Origin: DATLFA01 sp039934635
GTDB taxonomy: Bacteria; Actinomycetota; Acidimicrobiia; Acidimicrobiales; WLNW01
Direction: 5' to 3'
Assembly (NCBI GenBank): GCA_039934635.1
Contig: JBDTLT010000079.1
Coordinates: forward strand, 1-22,019
Length of the DNA stretch: 22,019 bases
Part shown: positions 14,899 through 21,092 of the stretch, one piece after another
How positions within the stretch are numbered: the first letter of the stretch is position 1
Layout: each line of letters opens with the position of its first letter
Notes under the pieces: generated by a model
The model's database searches: none
What the model saw: only the letters and a program-made list of their open reading frames with translations
Told to the model about the DNA's origin: nothing
Position numbers and translations under genes: made by a program

Positions 14899-16080
14899 GT
14901 GAAGTCTCTGTTGCGGCGAGCCCGCGAGCTCGACCCGTGGATCTGGGACATCGCGTTCGCAGTCGTGGCCGGGGTGTTCTGCATGGCGGTTCTCGCCATC
15001 GGCTCGCCCGATTCGGACCAGTTCCGCGACATCGATGCCATTCACGTCGTCATCACGCTCGGGGTGTGCGCCACGCTCGCATTCAGGCGGCGCCACCCGC
15101 TCGAGGCGCTCGTCGTCGCCGCGACCCTCGTCGTCGCGCTGACCTTCCCCAACTATCAGACCGGCGGGGCGCCCACGGTTCTTCTCTTCTTGATGTACGC
15201 CGTCGCGCTGCACGACACGCCAACGCGTTCACAGATCGGGCTGGCCGTGGTCATCGTGGGGGTCACGATCGCGGCACTCAACCGTCCCCCCGACTTGCGC
15301 GGCGGCAGCATCGTGGGAACCGCGGTTTCTCTGTCGGCGGCATGGGTCTTCGGAAGTGTCTTGCGCAATCGCCGCGATGCACTACTGGAACAAGTGCAAC
15401 TCGCCGAGCAACGCGCCACGATCGAAACCGAACGCCACGCACGCGCGGTGGCCGAAGAACGCCTGCGTATCGCGCAAGAACTCCATGACGTCGTCGCGCA
15501 CTCGATGAGCGTGATCGCGGTGCAGGCGGGCGTCGGCGCGCACGTTCTCGACAACGATCCGACCGAGGCCCGCCGTGCGCTCGAGAACATCGCGACCACC
15601 AGCCGATCCACATTGAACGAGATGCGGCGGCTCTTGGGCGTGTTGCGCAATGAGGACGGATCCAAAGCCGAGCACGCGCCCGCCCCCCGGCTCGAAGACC
15701 TCCCCGCGCTCATCGCCCGCGTCCAAGAATCGGGGGTCGCCGTCGATCTCACCGTCGACCCCCCACCGTGCGAACTGCCGACCGGAGTCAGCCTGTCCGC
15801 CTATCGCATCGTGCAAGAAGCGCTGACGAACGTGCTGCGCCACGCCGGCTCGGCCCGCGCGAGCGTCGCGATCACCTACGAGCCGGGCACCATCGCCATC
15901 GAAGTCAGCGACGACGGACGGGGGCTGGCCAGCGCATCATCGGGGACCAACGGCTCCGGTCATGGCATCGCCGGAATGCGCGAGCGGGTGACGGTGTACG
16001 GAGGTTCGCTGCACACCGGTCCTCGGTCGGGCGGCGGGTTCGTCGTACGGGCCCGCATCCCCTACGAGGAGAGCCAATGA
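14899..16080 (+). CDS. NarL-family sensor histidine kinase
   Basis: This 393-residue kinase has about five hydrophobic membrane segments in residues 10-155 with very short loops, so it probably senses a signal within or at the membrane. A coiled linker rich in Glu/Arg/Gln (about 160-190) leads to the HisKA_3 dimer domain with phospho-acceptor His196 in QELHDVVAHSMSV. The ATPase domain carries the N-box VQEALTNVLRHA (Asn311), DDGRG (about 338) and GHGIAGMRERV (about 354). These kinases phosphorylate a NarL-type regulator, here encoded immediately downstream with a 4-bp ATGA overlap. A membrane-sensing kinase divergent from an FtsX exporter suggests a detoxification module for cell-envelope compounds. 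The GTG start is supported by the TACCGT box. Confidence 0.92.
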   Translation: MKSLLRRARELDPWIWDIAFAVVAGVFCMAVLAIGSPDSDQFRDIDAIHVVITLGVCATLAFRRRHPLEALVVAATLVVALTFPNYQTGGAPTVLLFLMYAVALHDTPTRSQIGLAVVIVGVTIAALNRPPDLRGGSIVGTAVSLSAAWVFGSVLRNRRDALLEQVQLAEQRATIETERHARAVAEERLRIAQELHDVVAHSMSVIAVQAGVGAHVLDNDPTEARRALENIATTSRSTLNEMRRLLGVLRNEDGSKAEHAPAPRLEDLPALIARVQESGVAVDLTVDPPPCELPTGVSLSAYRIVQEALTNVLRHAGSARASVAITYEPGTIAIEVSDDGRGLASASSGTNGSGHGIAGMRERVTVYGGSLHTGPRSGGGFVVRARIPYEESQ

Positions 16081-16739
16081 TACGGGTGGGCGTCGCCGAC
16101 GATCAGGCATTGGTGCGCAGTGGGTTTTGCGTGCTGCTTCGTTCCGAACCCGACATCGAAGTGGTCGGCGAAGCCGCGAACGGCGTCGCAGCAGTGCAGC
16201 TCGCGCGCGACCAGAGGCCCGATGTGATGTTGATGGATATCCGCATGCCCGAGATGGACGGTCTCGAGGCCACGCGCCAGATCACCGGCGCCGAAGCAAC
16301 CCAAGCGACGCGCGTGCTCATCCTCACGACGTTCGATCTCGACGAATACGTCTTCGATGCGTTGCGCGCCGGCGCGAGCGGTTTCCTGCTCAAGGACACC
16401 CAACCGGTAGACCTTCTCACCGCGGTACGGGTGATCGCAGACGGTGAAGCATTGCTCGCGCCCAAGATCACGCGCCGGCTGATCGAGGAATTCGCCCGAT
16501 CGCCGACACCGGCGGTGATGGCCTCGGTTCCCATCGCGTCGTTGACCGAGCGCGAACTCGAAGTACTCGTCGCCATCGCCAAAGGAATGTCGAACGCCGA
16601 GGTCGCCGAACAGCTCTTCATGAGCCATGCAACGGCCAAGACCCACGTCAGTCACCTGCTCACGAAGCTCAACGCTCGAGATCGGGCTCAGTTGGTGATG
16701 CTCGCCTATGAAGCCGGCGTCGCGACGCGCGGCGGTTAG
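16077..16739 (+). CDS. NarL/LuxR-family response regulator
   Basis: This 220-residue regulator has an intact receiver domain: acidic pocket Asp8/Asp9, phospho-acceptor Asp54 in MLMDIRMPEMDG, a Thr in LILTTFD and Lys106 in GFLLKD. A GerE helix-turn-helix follows (about 155-215: LTERELEVLVAIAKGMSNAEVAEQLFMSHATAKTHVSHLLTKL). The start codon overlaps the kinase stop (ATGA), so kinase and regulator are made together. The likely target is the divergent ABC exporter operon at 11436-14722. The stop codon directly abuts the stop of the convergent small gene, with no base between them. Confidence 0.95.
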   Translation: MIRVGVADDQALVRSGFCVLLRSEPDIEVVGEAANGVAAVQLARDQRPDVMLMDIRMPEMDGLEATRQITGAEATQATRVLILTTFDLDEYVFDALRAGASGFLLKDTQPVDLLTAVRVIADGEALLAPKITRRLIEEFARSPTPAVMASVPIASLTERELEVLVAIAKGMSNAEVAEQLFMSHATAKTHVSHLLTKLNARDRAQLVMLAYEAGVATRGG

Positions 16740-16991
16740 TTACTCCGCGGGGTCTTCGAGACCCAATGCCGAAAAGATCTCGGAGCGTTGGGTCTTGTAC
16801 GCGAGGTCATCGATGTCGCCGTTGGCGTGACGCTCGCTCAACAGCCGAAAACGCTCCATCAACGCAGCCTCGTCGGGGCCCGAATCACCTTCGGTCTTAC
16901 GCAACTCGCGCTTGTCCCGTTTTTCGGCCTTGCGTTCGACGCGGACTTTCTCGAGGCGTCGCTTCTCGAAACTCTCTCTGCCCTTGGCCAT
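16740..16991 (-). CDS. Small highly charged protein with SHOCT-like C-terminus
   Basis: This 83-residue protein has a very basic N-terminal half (MAKGRESFEKRRLEKVRVERKAEKRDKRELRKTE) that could bind RNA or be a charged helix. The acidic C-terminal half, ALMERFRLLSERHANGDIDDLAYKTQRSEIFSALGL, resembles the short SHOCT-type helix hairpin. I do not recognise a function. It follows the DEAD-box helicase gene by 18 bp on the same strand and so may be co-expressed with it; a role in RNA handling is only inferred from that and the basic charge. A weak AGCAGG ribosome site precedes the ATG. Confidence 0.7.
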   Translation of the reverse strand: MAKGRESFEKRRLEKVRVERKAEKRDKRELRKTEGDSGPDEAALMERFRLLSERHANGDIDDLAYKTQRSEIFSALGLEDPAE

Positions 16992-16992
16992 G

Positions 16993-17043
16993 TCAGGCCT
17001 GCTCAGGGTTCAGCGGTTCGCGCCGCGTGCGTTCCTTTGCCAT
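16993..17043 (-). CDS. Possible 16-residue small ORF between helicase and charged protein
   Basis: An ATG at 17043 opens a frame for a 16-residue basic peptide (MAKERTRREPLNPEQA) that ends just before the next gene. It overlaps the last 34 bases of the helicase gene and begins with the same MAK as its neighbour. No strong ribosome site is visible. It may be a leader peptide or a chance frame. Confidence 0.2.
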   Translation of the reverse strand: MAKERTRREPLNPEQA

Positions 17044-18413
17044 GATCGACGGCCTTTCTGCTGTCCGGATGATTTGCGAGCGCCGCTGGGTGCTGCGGGG
17101 CGTTCGGTGACACTGGTGATGGCGCGAGGTTGCGGCACGTGCGCGCTGCGGGGCGCGGTCGGACCGGCAAGATCGTGCAAGAGCGCGTGGCCCGGCCCGA
17201 CACGGGTCAGGATCGGCGAGATGCCGGCGTCGCGCGTCATTTTGCGCATGTCGCGGCTTTGCGACTCGTTGGCGAGCGTGACGACCACGCCACTGGCGCC
17301 GGCGCGGGCCGTGCGGCCCGAGCGATGCAGGAATGCCTTGGGCTCCGCGGGTGGGTCGACGTGCACAACGAGCGCGATGCCGTCGACGTGGATACCACGG
17401 GCCGCGATGTCGGTGGCGACCAGTACGCGTGCAGTGCCTCGAGAGAACGCCGCGAGATTGCGCTCGCGTGCCGCCTGCGAGAGATTGCCATGCAATTCGA
17501 CGGCCGAGATGCCTGATGCGCTGAGGCGCAACGCGAGCTTCTTGGCGCCGTGCTTGGTACGCGTGAAGAGCAGGGTGGGCCCGTGACCGGCGGCCAAGTC
17601 CATGACGACGGCGTTCTTCTCGCCCTCGTTCACGGTGAGCACGTGATGCGTGGTCTCTTCTTGCGGCGCATCGATGGGATCTACTGCGTGCGTGACCGGG
17701 TTGTGCAGGTAACGCGCCACGACCTGATCGACACCGTTGTCGAGCGTGGCCGAGAACAACAGGCGCTGGCACTTCTGGGGCGTGCGGTCGAGCAACTTGC
17801 GCACGGTTGGCAAAAAGCCGAGATCCGCGAGATGGTCGGCCTCATCGAGCACCGTCACTTCTACACGATCGAGCTCACAGTGGCGCTGACCGATGAGGTC
17901 TTCGAGCCGGCCGGGGCAGGCGATGACGATATCGACGCCGTTGCGTAGCGCCGTCTCTTGCGGACGTTGGCCGACGCCGCCGTAGATCGTGGTCACGCGA
18001 AGGCCCATCGCGTTGGCGAGTGGGTGGAACACGGCGGCGACCTGATTGGCGAGTTCGCGCGTTGGCACGAGCACCATCGCCCGAGGCTTGCGTGCTTCGC
18101 GCTTGCGGCCCGACGCGGCAAGGGCCGCCACAACGGGCACGGCGAAGGCAACGGTCTTGCCGCTGCCGGTACGACCACGGCCGAGCACATCACGACCGGC
18201 GAGGGAATCGGGCAGTGACGCGACTTGGATCGGGAACGGCGTGGAGATCGATTGGTCGGCGAGCGCGCGGCACAATTCGGCCGGAACGCCCAGTGAAGCG
18301 AAGTCTCCGCCTTCGTCGGCGGTGCTGGCCTCTCCGCCGTCGGCGGTGGTGACCTCGGACAGCCCGCGGCGGTGATGCGGGCGCGCGGCGCGCGCGGGCG
18401 CAGGACTTGACAT
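17010..18413 (-). CDS. DEAD-box ATP-dependent RNA helicase (RhlE/DbpA-like)
   Basis: This 467-residue helicase unwinds RNA duplexes during ribosome assembly, RNA decay or cold adaptation. Motifs in order: Q-motif with Gln63 in TPFPIQ, Walker A GRTGSGKT (80-87), Ia PTRELA, Ib CPGR, II DEAD (190-193), III SAT (221-223), IV LLFTRTK, V ATDIAARGIHV and VI HRSGRTAR (363-370). All are functional-looking, including the HRSGRTAR variant common in actinobacteria. The N-terminal 35 residues and the C-terminal 60 (basic, GQQKGRRSWQRNARG) are low-complexity tails that probably contact RNA. An AGAGGA ribosome site precedes the ATG. The upstream 170 bp holds several inverted repeats. Confidence 0.94.
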   Translation of the reverse strand: MSSPAPARAARPHHRRGLSEVTTADGGEASTADEGGDFASLGVPAELCRALADQSISTPFPIQVASLPDSLAGRDVLGRGRTGSGKTVAFAVPVVAALAASGRKREARKPRAMVLVPTRELANQVAAVFHPLANAMGLRVTTIYGGVGQRPQETALRNGVDIVIACPGRLEDLIGQRHCELDRVEVTVLDEADHLADLGFLPTVRKLLDRTPQKCQRLLFSATLDNGVDQVVARYLHNPVTHAVDPIDAPQEETTHHVLTVNEGEKNAVVMDLAAGHGPTLLFTRTKHGAKKLALRLSASGISAVELHGNLSQAARERNLAAFSRGTARVLVATDIAARGIHVDGIALVVHVDPPAEPKAFLHRSGRTARAGASGVVVTLANESQSRDMRKMTRDAGISPILTRVGPGHALLHDLAGPTAPRSAHVPQPRAITSVTERPAAPSGARKSSGQQKGRRSWQRNARGANR

Positions 18414-18433
18414 TGGTATTCCTCTCGATATTC

Positions 18434-18456
18434 GTAGCCGTCGATGCTTCGGCTAC
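18434..18456 (-). promoter_or_regulatory. Hairpin in the leader of the DEAD-box helicase
   Basis: GTAGCCG (18434-18440) and CGGCTAC (18450-18456) pair over 7 bp around a 9-base loop, about 20 bases upstream of the helicase ATG. It could shape ribosome access or be a target of the helicase itself. No known RNA family is recognised. Confidence 0.35.
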
Positions 18457-18511
18457 ACGCGATCGAGCGATGAACCACGCGCCGTTTTTGCGCGTTTGCA
18501 AGCGACTGCGG

Positions 18512-18524
18512 GGCGATCATCGCC
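18512..18524. promoter_or_regulatory. Perfect 6-1-6 palindrome upstream of the helicase, candidate operator
   Basis: GGCGAT-C-ATCGCC is a perfect inverted repeat roughly 100 bp before the helicase start. Two more inverted repeats flank it: ACGCGC/GCGCGT at 18477-18495 and GCCACC/GGTGGC at 18542-18556. The last lies about 28 bp beyond the LuxR gene stop and could instead end that transcript. Confidence 0.3.
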
Positions 18525-18583
18525 ACCGCGTGCGTCAGTATGCCACCGTTGGTGGCCGAATCCGCCCATCCAGGGGCGCCGAG

Positions 18584-19369
18584 TCACCCCGCGCGAGCGC
18601 CCGCAGTCACGGCTGAACCGGCGTTTGCGCTCGCGCTCGAACCGGACGGACGACGGGCGAGGAGCCCCGCCTCGGCGGCGGATGCGACGGCTTGCGCCCG
18701 ATTCGACGCGCCGAGCTTGCGGTAGAGATCCTTCAGGTGGGTCTTGACCGTGTTGACGGACAGATACAGCGACGCCGCGATCTCGCTGTTCTTCATGCCC
18801 TCGGCCAGTAGCGGGAGCAATTCGCTCTCGCGCGCGCTCAGCCCGACCGCGCGGCCCGGCCATTCGATCTCGGCGCGGTGCAGCTTGGTGCCGCCCGACG
18901 AAACGGCGACTTCCCCGGCGGCGATGCGCTCGAGCGAGCTCACGAGGCGCTGGGCCGAGTCTCGCTTGTCGAGATAGCCCCGCACTCCGGCAGAGAGCGC
19001 CCGGTCGATCAGCGCAGGCTCGAATTCGAACGTGTAGACCACCACCGCCGTATTGCGCTCGCTGGCCACCAGCTCATGAAGCCGGCTCATACCCAGGTCG
19101 CGGTGGCCGTATGTGTCGAACAGGACGATGTCGGCCTGCACTTGAGGTATGCGGTTGGCCGCCAGGTCGACGATGTCGATTTGCGGATAGGGAGCGAGCA
19201 ACGCGCCGACTCCCGCAACCACGAGTTCGTAGTCATTGGCGATTGCGACACGAATCGCGTCCACACGAATGTCGCTGGTGGTACGGATGTCGTTATCGGT
19301 CGAGGCGGCTGCAGGCCGAAACCCATTGCCTTGGCTGTGCCCATTGCCTTGCGTGCTTTCGAGAACCAT
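18584..19369 (-). CDS. Orphan LuxR/NarL-type response regulator in the stress island
   Basis: This 261-residue regulator has an N-terminal receiver-like domain (about residues 37-150) and a C-terminal GerE helix-turn-helix (about 175-235: GLSARESELLPLLAEGMKNSEIAASLYLSVNTVKTHLKDLYRKLG). In the receiver, the usual acidic pair is Asn45-Asp46, the candidate phospho-acceptor is Asp85 in IVLFDTYGH, and Thr113 and Lys135 are present, so phosphorylation is possible but the metal pocket is altered. The first 36 residues are a polar tail with a repeated QGNG. No kinase gene is adjacent. A GGAG ribosome site lies nine bases before the ATG. A SigB/F-type promoter 51 bases upstream makes it a predicted regulator within the general stress response. 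Confidence 0.88.
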   Translation of the reverse strand: MVLESTQGNGHSQGNGFRPAAASTDNDIRTTSDIRVDAIRVAIANDYELVVAGVGALLAPYPQIDIVDLAANRIPQVQADIVLFDTYGHRDLGMSRLHELVASERNTAVVVYTFEFEPALIDRALSAGVRGYLDKRDSAQRLVSSLERIAAGEVAVSSGGTKLHRAEIEWPGRAVGLSARESELLPLLAEGMKNSEIAASLYLSVNTVKTHLKDLYRKLGASNRAQAVASAAEAGLLARRPSGSSASANAGSAVTAGARAG

Positions 19370-19420
19370 ATGCTCTCCTCTTCCCTCGCGTGCCTCAGGG
19401 GGTCGGGCGATCGTCGACTT

Positions 19421-19446
19421 GTACCCAAGAGGGTCAGAGACGAAAC
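19421..19446 (-). promoter_or_regulatory. SigB/SigF-type promoter of the orphan LuxR regulator
   Basis: Read on the minus strand: GTTT (19446-19443), a 16-base spacer, GGGTAC (19426-19421), then 51 bases to the ATG. This fits the GTTT-N14/17-GGGTA pattern of general-stress sigma factors. From its GTTT through the first spacer bases it is nearly identical to the promoter of the rsbV operon. Confidence 0.72.
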
Positions 19447-19461
19447 TCAGACCCGGGCAGC

Positions 19462-19487
19462 GTTTGCACCAGGTACGACCCGGGTAT
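19462..19487 (+). promoter_or_regulatory. SigB/SigF-type promoter of the universal stress protein
   Basis: GTTT (19462-19465), a 16-base spacer and GGGTAT (19482-19487), with 26 bases to the ATG. It has the full GGGTAT box of the classical SigB consensus. Its -35 element is 15 bp from that of the divergent LuxR promoter. A GACCCGGG sequence occurs twice here, the second copy running into the -10 box. Confidence 0.78.
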
Positions 19488-19513
19488 GGCGCCGGTTACG
19501 TGGAGGTCATCAA

Positions 19514-19975
19514 ATGAAGGTTCTCATCGCGGTCGACGACGACGCCCCTTCTCGCGAAGCGTTGGCCTTCGCGGAGCGCATGGTCTCCGACCGTGATGAG
19601 GTCGTGGTGCTCAACGTGACGTCCTACGCCGAGCTGGTGCCGTTCACCGGTGACCCATTCGGTGCCGGTATCGGCGCCGTAGCGCTCGACCCGACCTCGC
19701 TCGCCGAGCTCGACGATCGCGCCGAGCAGCTGGTCGAGCGCACGGCGGGCGAGATCGACGCCAAGAAGACCGACGTCGTCGTCGAGCACGGTTCGCCCGG
19801 CGAACGCATCTGCGCCACGGCCGCCGAGCACGGCATCGAGCTCATCATCCTCGGCAGTCACGAGCGAGGTGCGTTCGGCCGGTTCATGCACGGCTCGGTC
19901 AGCGACTATGTCGTGCATCACGCGCCGTGCCCCGTACTCGTCGTGCGGCACACCGCCGCCCCGACCAAGGCCTAG
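19514..19975 (+). CDS. Universal stress protein (UspA family)
   Basis: This 153-residue single-domain UspA-type protein starts with MKVLIAVDDDAPSREALAFAE and ends with the conserved HHAPCPVLVVRH strand. The ATP-binding motif normally reads G-x2-G-x9-G-S. Here it is GSHERGAFGRFMHGS, so the second Gly is Glu and nucleotide binding may be altered, though related GSHxRG variants are known. Such proteins improve survival under starvation, oxidative or hypoxic stress; the molecular role is usually unclear. A GGAGG ribosome site lies eight bases before the ATG, and a strong SigB/F-type promoter lies just upstream. The gene ends facing the small hydrophilic protein gene. Confidence 0.92.
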   Translation: MKVLIAVDDDAPSREALAFAERMVSDRDEVVVLNVTSYAELVPFTGDPFGAGIGAVALDPTSLAELDDRAEQLVERTAGEIDAKKTDVVVEHGSPGERICATAAEHGIELIILGSHERGAFGRFMHGSVSDYVVHHAPCPVLVVRHTAAPTKA

Positions 19976-19991
19976 GCCCGCTGACTCGGTG

Positions 19992-20015
19992 GGGCCAGAT
20001 CAGTCGATCTGGCCC
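19992..20015. terminator. 10-bp hairpin between convergent stress genes (bidirectional, U-less)
   Basis: GGGCCAGATC (19992-20001) and GATCTGGCCC (20006-20015) pair perfectly over 10 bp around an AGTC loop. It lies between the universal stress protein and the convergent hydrophilic protein gene, and the latter's stop codon (20002-20000) sits in the stem and loop. No T-run follows on either strand. Confidence 0.6.
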
Positions 20016-20218
20016 TCGCCTTTGACATCGGCGCCGAGTTCGATTGCCTCTTTGTAGTTGGCGGCCACATCGTCGTCTGGCTTGCCCAATTTGTCGGCGA
20101 GGCGTTCTTCTTCTGGCGTCGGCATGCGATCGGCCTTGCCCTGCTTGGCGCTGTCGCGACGATCGGCTTCACGCGTCTCTTCGGATATTGCGCCGCCGGC
20201 TTCTGAATTGTTTGCCAT
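20000..20218 (-). CDS. Small hydrophilic stress-type protein
   Basis: This 72-residue protein is very hydrophilic, with no Cys, Trp or hydrophobic core. It reads MANNSEAGGAISEETREADRRDSAKQGKADRMPTPEEERLADKLGKPDDDVAANYKEAIELGADVKGEGQID. The ADRxPTPEEE centre and the KGEGQI end recall an uncharacterised actinobacterial family. The composition suggests an intrinsically disordered, hydrophilin-like protein that may protect macromolecules during drying or osmotic stress; that role is inferred. A GGAG ribosome site precedes the ATG. A SigB/F-type promoter lies 49 bases upstream, back-to-back with that of the superoxide dismutase gene. Confidence 0.78.
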   Translation of the reverse strand: MANNSEAGGAISEETREADRRDSAKQGKADRMPTPEEERLADKLGKPDDDVAANYKEAIELGADVKGEGQID

Positions 20219-20267
20219 GGTCGTCTCCGACTCTCTCGGTCTTGATCCCGCTGTGGTTGGGGCCCCA

Positions 20268-20292
20268 GTACCCGGTGCCGACGCCACCAAAC
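20268..20292 (-). promoter_or_regulatory. SigB/SigF-type promoter of the small hydrophilic protein
   Basis: On the minus strand: GTTT (20292-20289), a 15-base spacer and GGGTAC (20273-20268), followed by 49 bases to the ATG. Its -35 box is only 6 bp from the -35 box of the divergent SOD promoter. Confidence 0.72.
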
Positions 20293-20298
20293 CGCAGC

Positions 20299-20323
20299 GT
20301 TTGTCGGCCGGTGCAACGGGTAC
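20299..20323 (+). promoter_or_regulatory. SigB/SigF-type promoter of superoxide dismutase
   Basis: GTTT (20299-20302), a 15-base spacer and GGGTAC (20318-20323), followed by 37 bases to the ATG. It mirrors the promoter of the divergent small-protein gene with the same spacer length and the same boxes. Confidence 0.75.
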
Positions 20324-20360
20324 GGGGAAGGAAATCTGTTTCAACATCCGGAGGCACCCG

Positions 20361-20981
20361 ATGACCGACGCATACACCTTGCCCGACCTCCCCTACGACT
20401 ACGACGCGCTCGAACCGGTGATCTCTGCGCAAGTCATGCGCCTGCATCACGACAAGCACCACGCCGCGTACGTGAAGGGCGCCAACGAAGCGCTCGAGAA
20501 GATTGCCGAAGCGCGTTCGGCCACTGACTTCTCGCACATCGGCCAGCTCGAAAAGAATCTGGCGTTCAATCTCAGCGGCCATGTGCTGCATTCGTTGTTC
20601 TGGCAGTGCCTCGCGCCCGACGGCGGGGGCCGTCCGGGAGGACGCCTCGGTGAGCGCATCACCACCGACTTCGGATCGCTCGACCAACTGACGGCGCAGC
20701 TGACCGCGGTCACCACGTCCCTGCAGGGCTCGGGCTGGGGAGCGCTCGCATGGGAGCCCGTCGCCGGGCGGCTGGTGGTCCAACAGATCTACGACCACCA
20801 GACCAACGTCGGGCAAGGCTCGTCGCCTCTCCTCGTGATCGATGGTTGGGAACACGCCTACTACCTCGACCACTTCAACGACAAGCAGGCATGGCTCTCC
20901 GCCTTCTGGAAGGTCGCCGATTGGTCAGGCGCCGAACGACGATTCGACCAGCTCTCCCCCCGCGCTGCGGCAGCTGCCTGA
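20361..20981 (+). CDS. sodA: Fe/Mn superoxide dismutase
   Basis: This 206-residue enzyme converts superoxide to hydrogen peroxide and oxygen. The four metal ligands are visible: His29 in RLHHDKHH, His77 in LHSLFW, and Asp161 and His165 in DGWEHAYYLDHF. His146 in YDHQTNV sits where Mycobacterium tuberculosis Fe-SOD also has His and most other Fe/Mn enzymes have Gln, so Fe is somewhat favoured, but the metal cannot be fixed by eye. There is no signal peptide, so it is cytoplasmic or exported by a non-classical route. A GGAGG ribosome site lies six bases before the ATG. A SigB/F-type promoter drives it, placing oxidative defence in the general stress response. Its stop codon starts a 7-bp hairpin. 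Confidence 0.95.
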   Translation: MTDAYTLPDLPYDYDALEPVISAQVMRLHHDKHHAAYVKGANEALEKIAEARSATDFSHIGQLEKNLAFNLSGHVLHSLFWQCLAPDGGGRPGGRLGERITTDFGSLDQLTAQLTAVTTSLQGSGWGALAWEPVAGRLVVQQIYDHQTNVGQGSSPLLVIDGWEHAYYLDHFNDKQAWLSAFWKVADWSGAERRFDQLSPRAAAAA

Positions 20982-21002
20982 TTCGACAAGGTTCCCGAAT
21001 CA
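20979..21002 (+). terminator. Hairpin starting at the SOD stop codon
   Basis: TGATTCG (20979-20985) pairs with CGAATCA (20996-21002) over 7 bp with a 10-base loop; the TGA stop forms the base of the stem. No T-run follows. The GTTT box of the next promoter begins only 6 bp later, so the hairpin may insulate the two units. Confidence 0.45.
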
Positions 21003-21007
21003 ACAAT

Positions 21008-21033
21008 GTTTCGTCCCTGACGACCCTGGGTAC
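21008..21033 (+). promoter_or_regulatory. SigB/SigF-type promoter of the rsbV-rsbW-sigma operon (autoregulation)
   Basis: GTTT (21008-21011), a 16-base spacer and GGGTAC (21028-21033), followed by 59 bases to the rsbV ATG. Having this promoter class before the operon that encodes the sigma factor implies positive autoregulation. It matches the LuxR-gene promoter at 21 of 26 positions. Confidence 0.75.
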
Positions 21034-21092
21034 GGCGAAATTCGCAATCCTGTAGGTTGGCGCGCACGTAGGAAACTCAGGGAGGGTTATTC

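Noticed and set aside
19450..19486. Two GACCCGGG copies near the universal stress protein promoter as a regulator site
   Set aside because: The second copy runs into the GGGTAT box itself, so the repeat may simply reflect promoter sequence; it is noted but not called as an operator.
18878..19513. A long in-frame extension upstream of the universal stress protein
   Set aside because: It runs antisense through the LuxR regulator and across the promoter region. The Usp fold starts at 19514, right after a GGAGG ribosome site.
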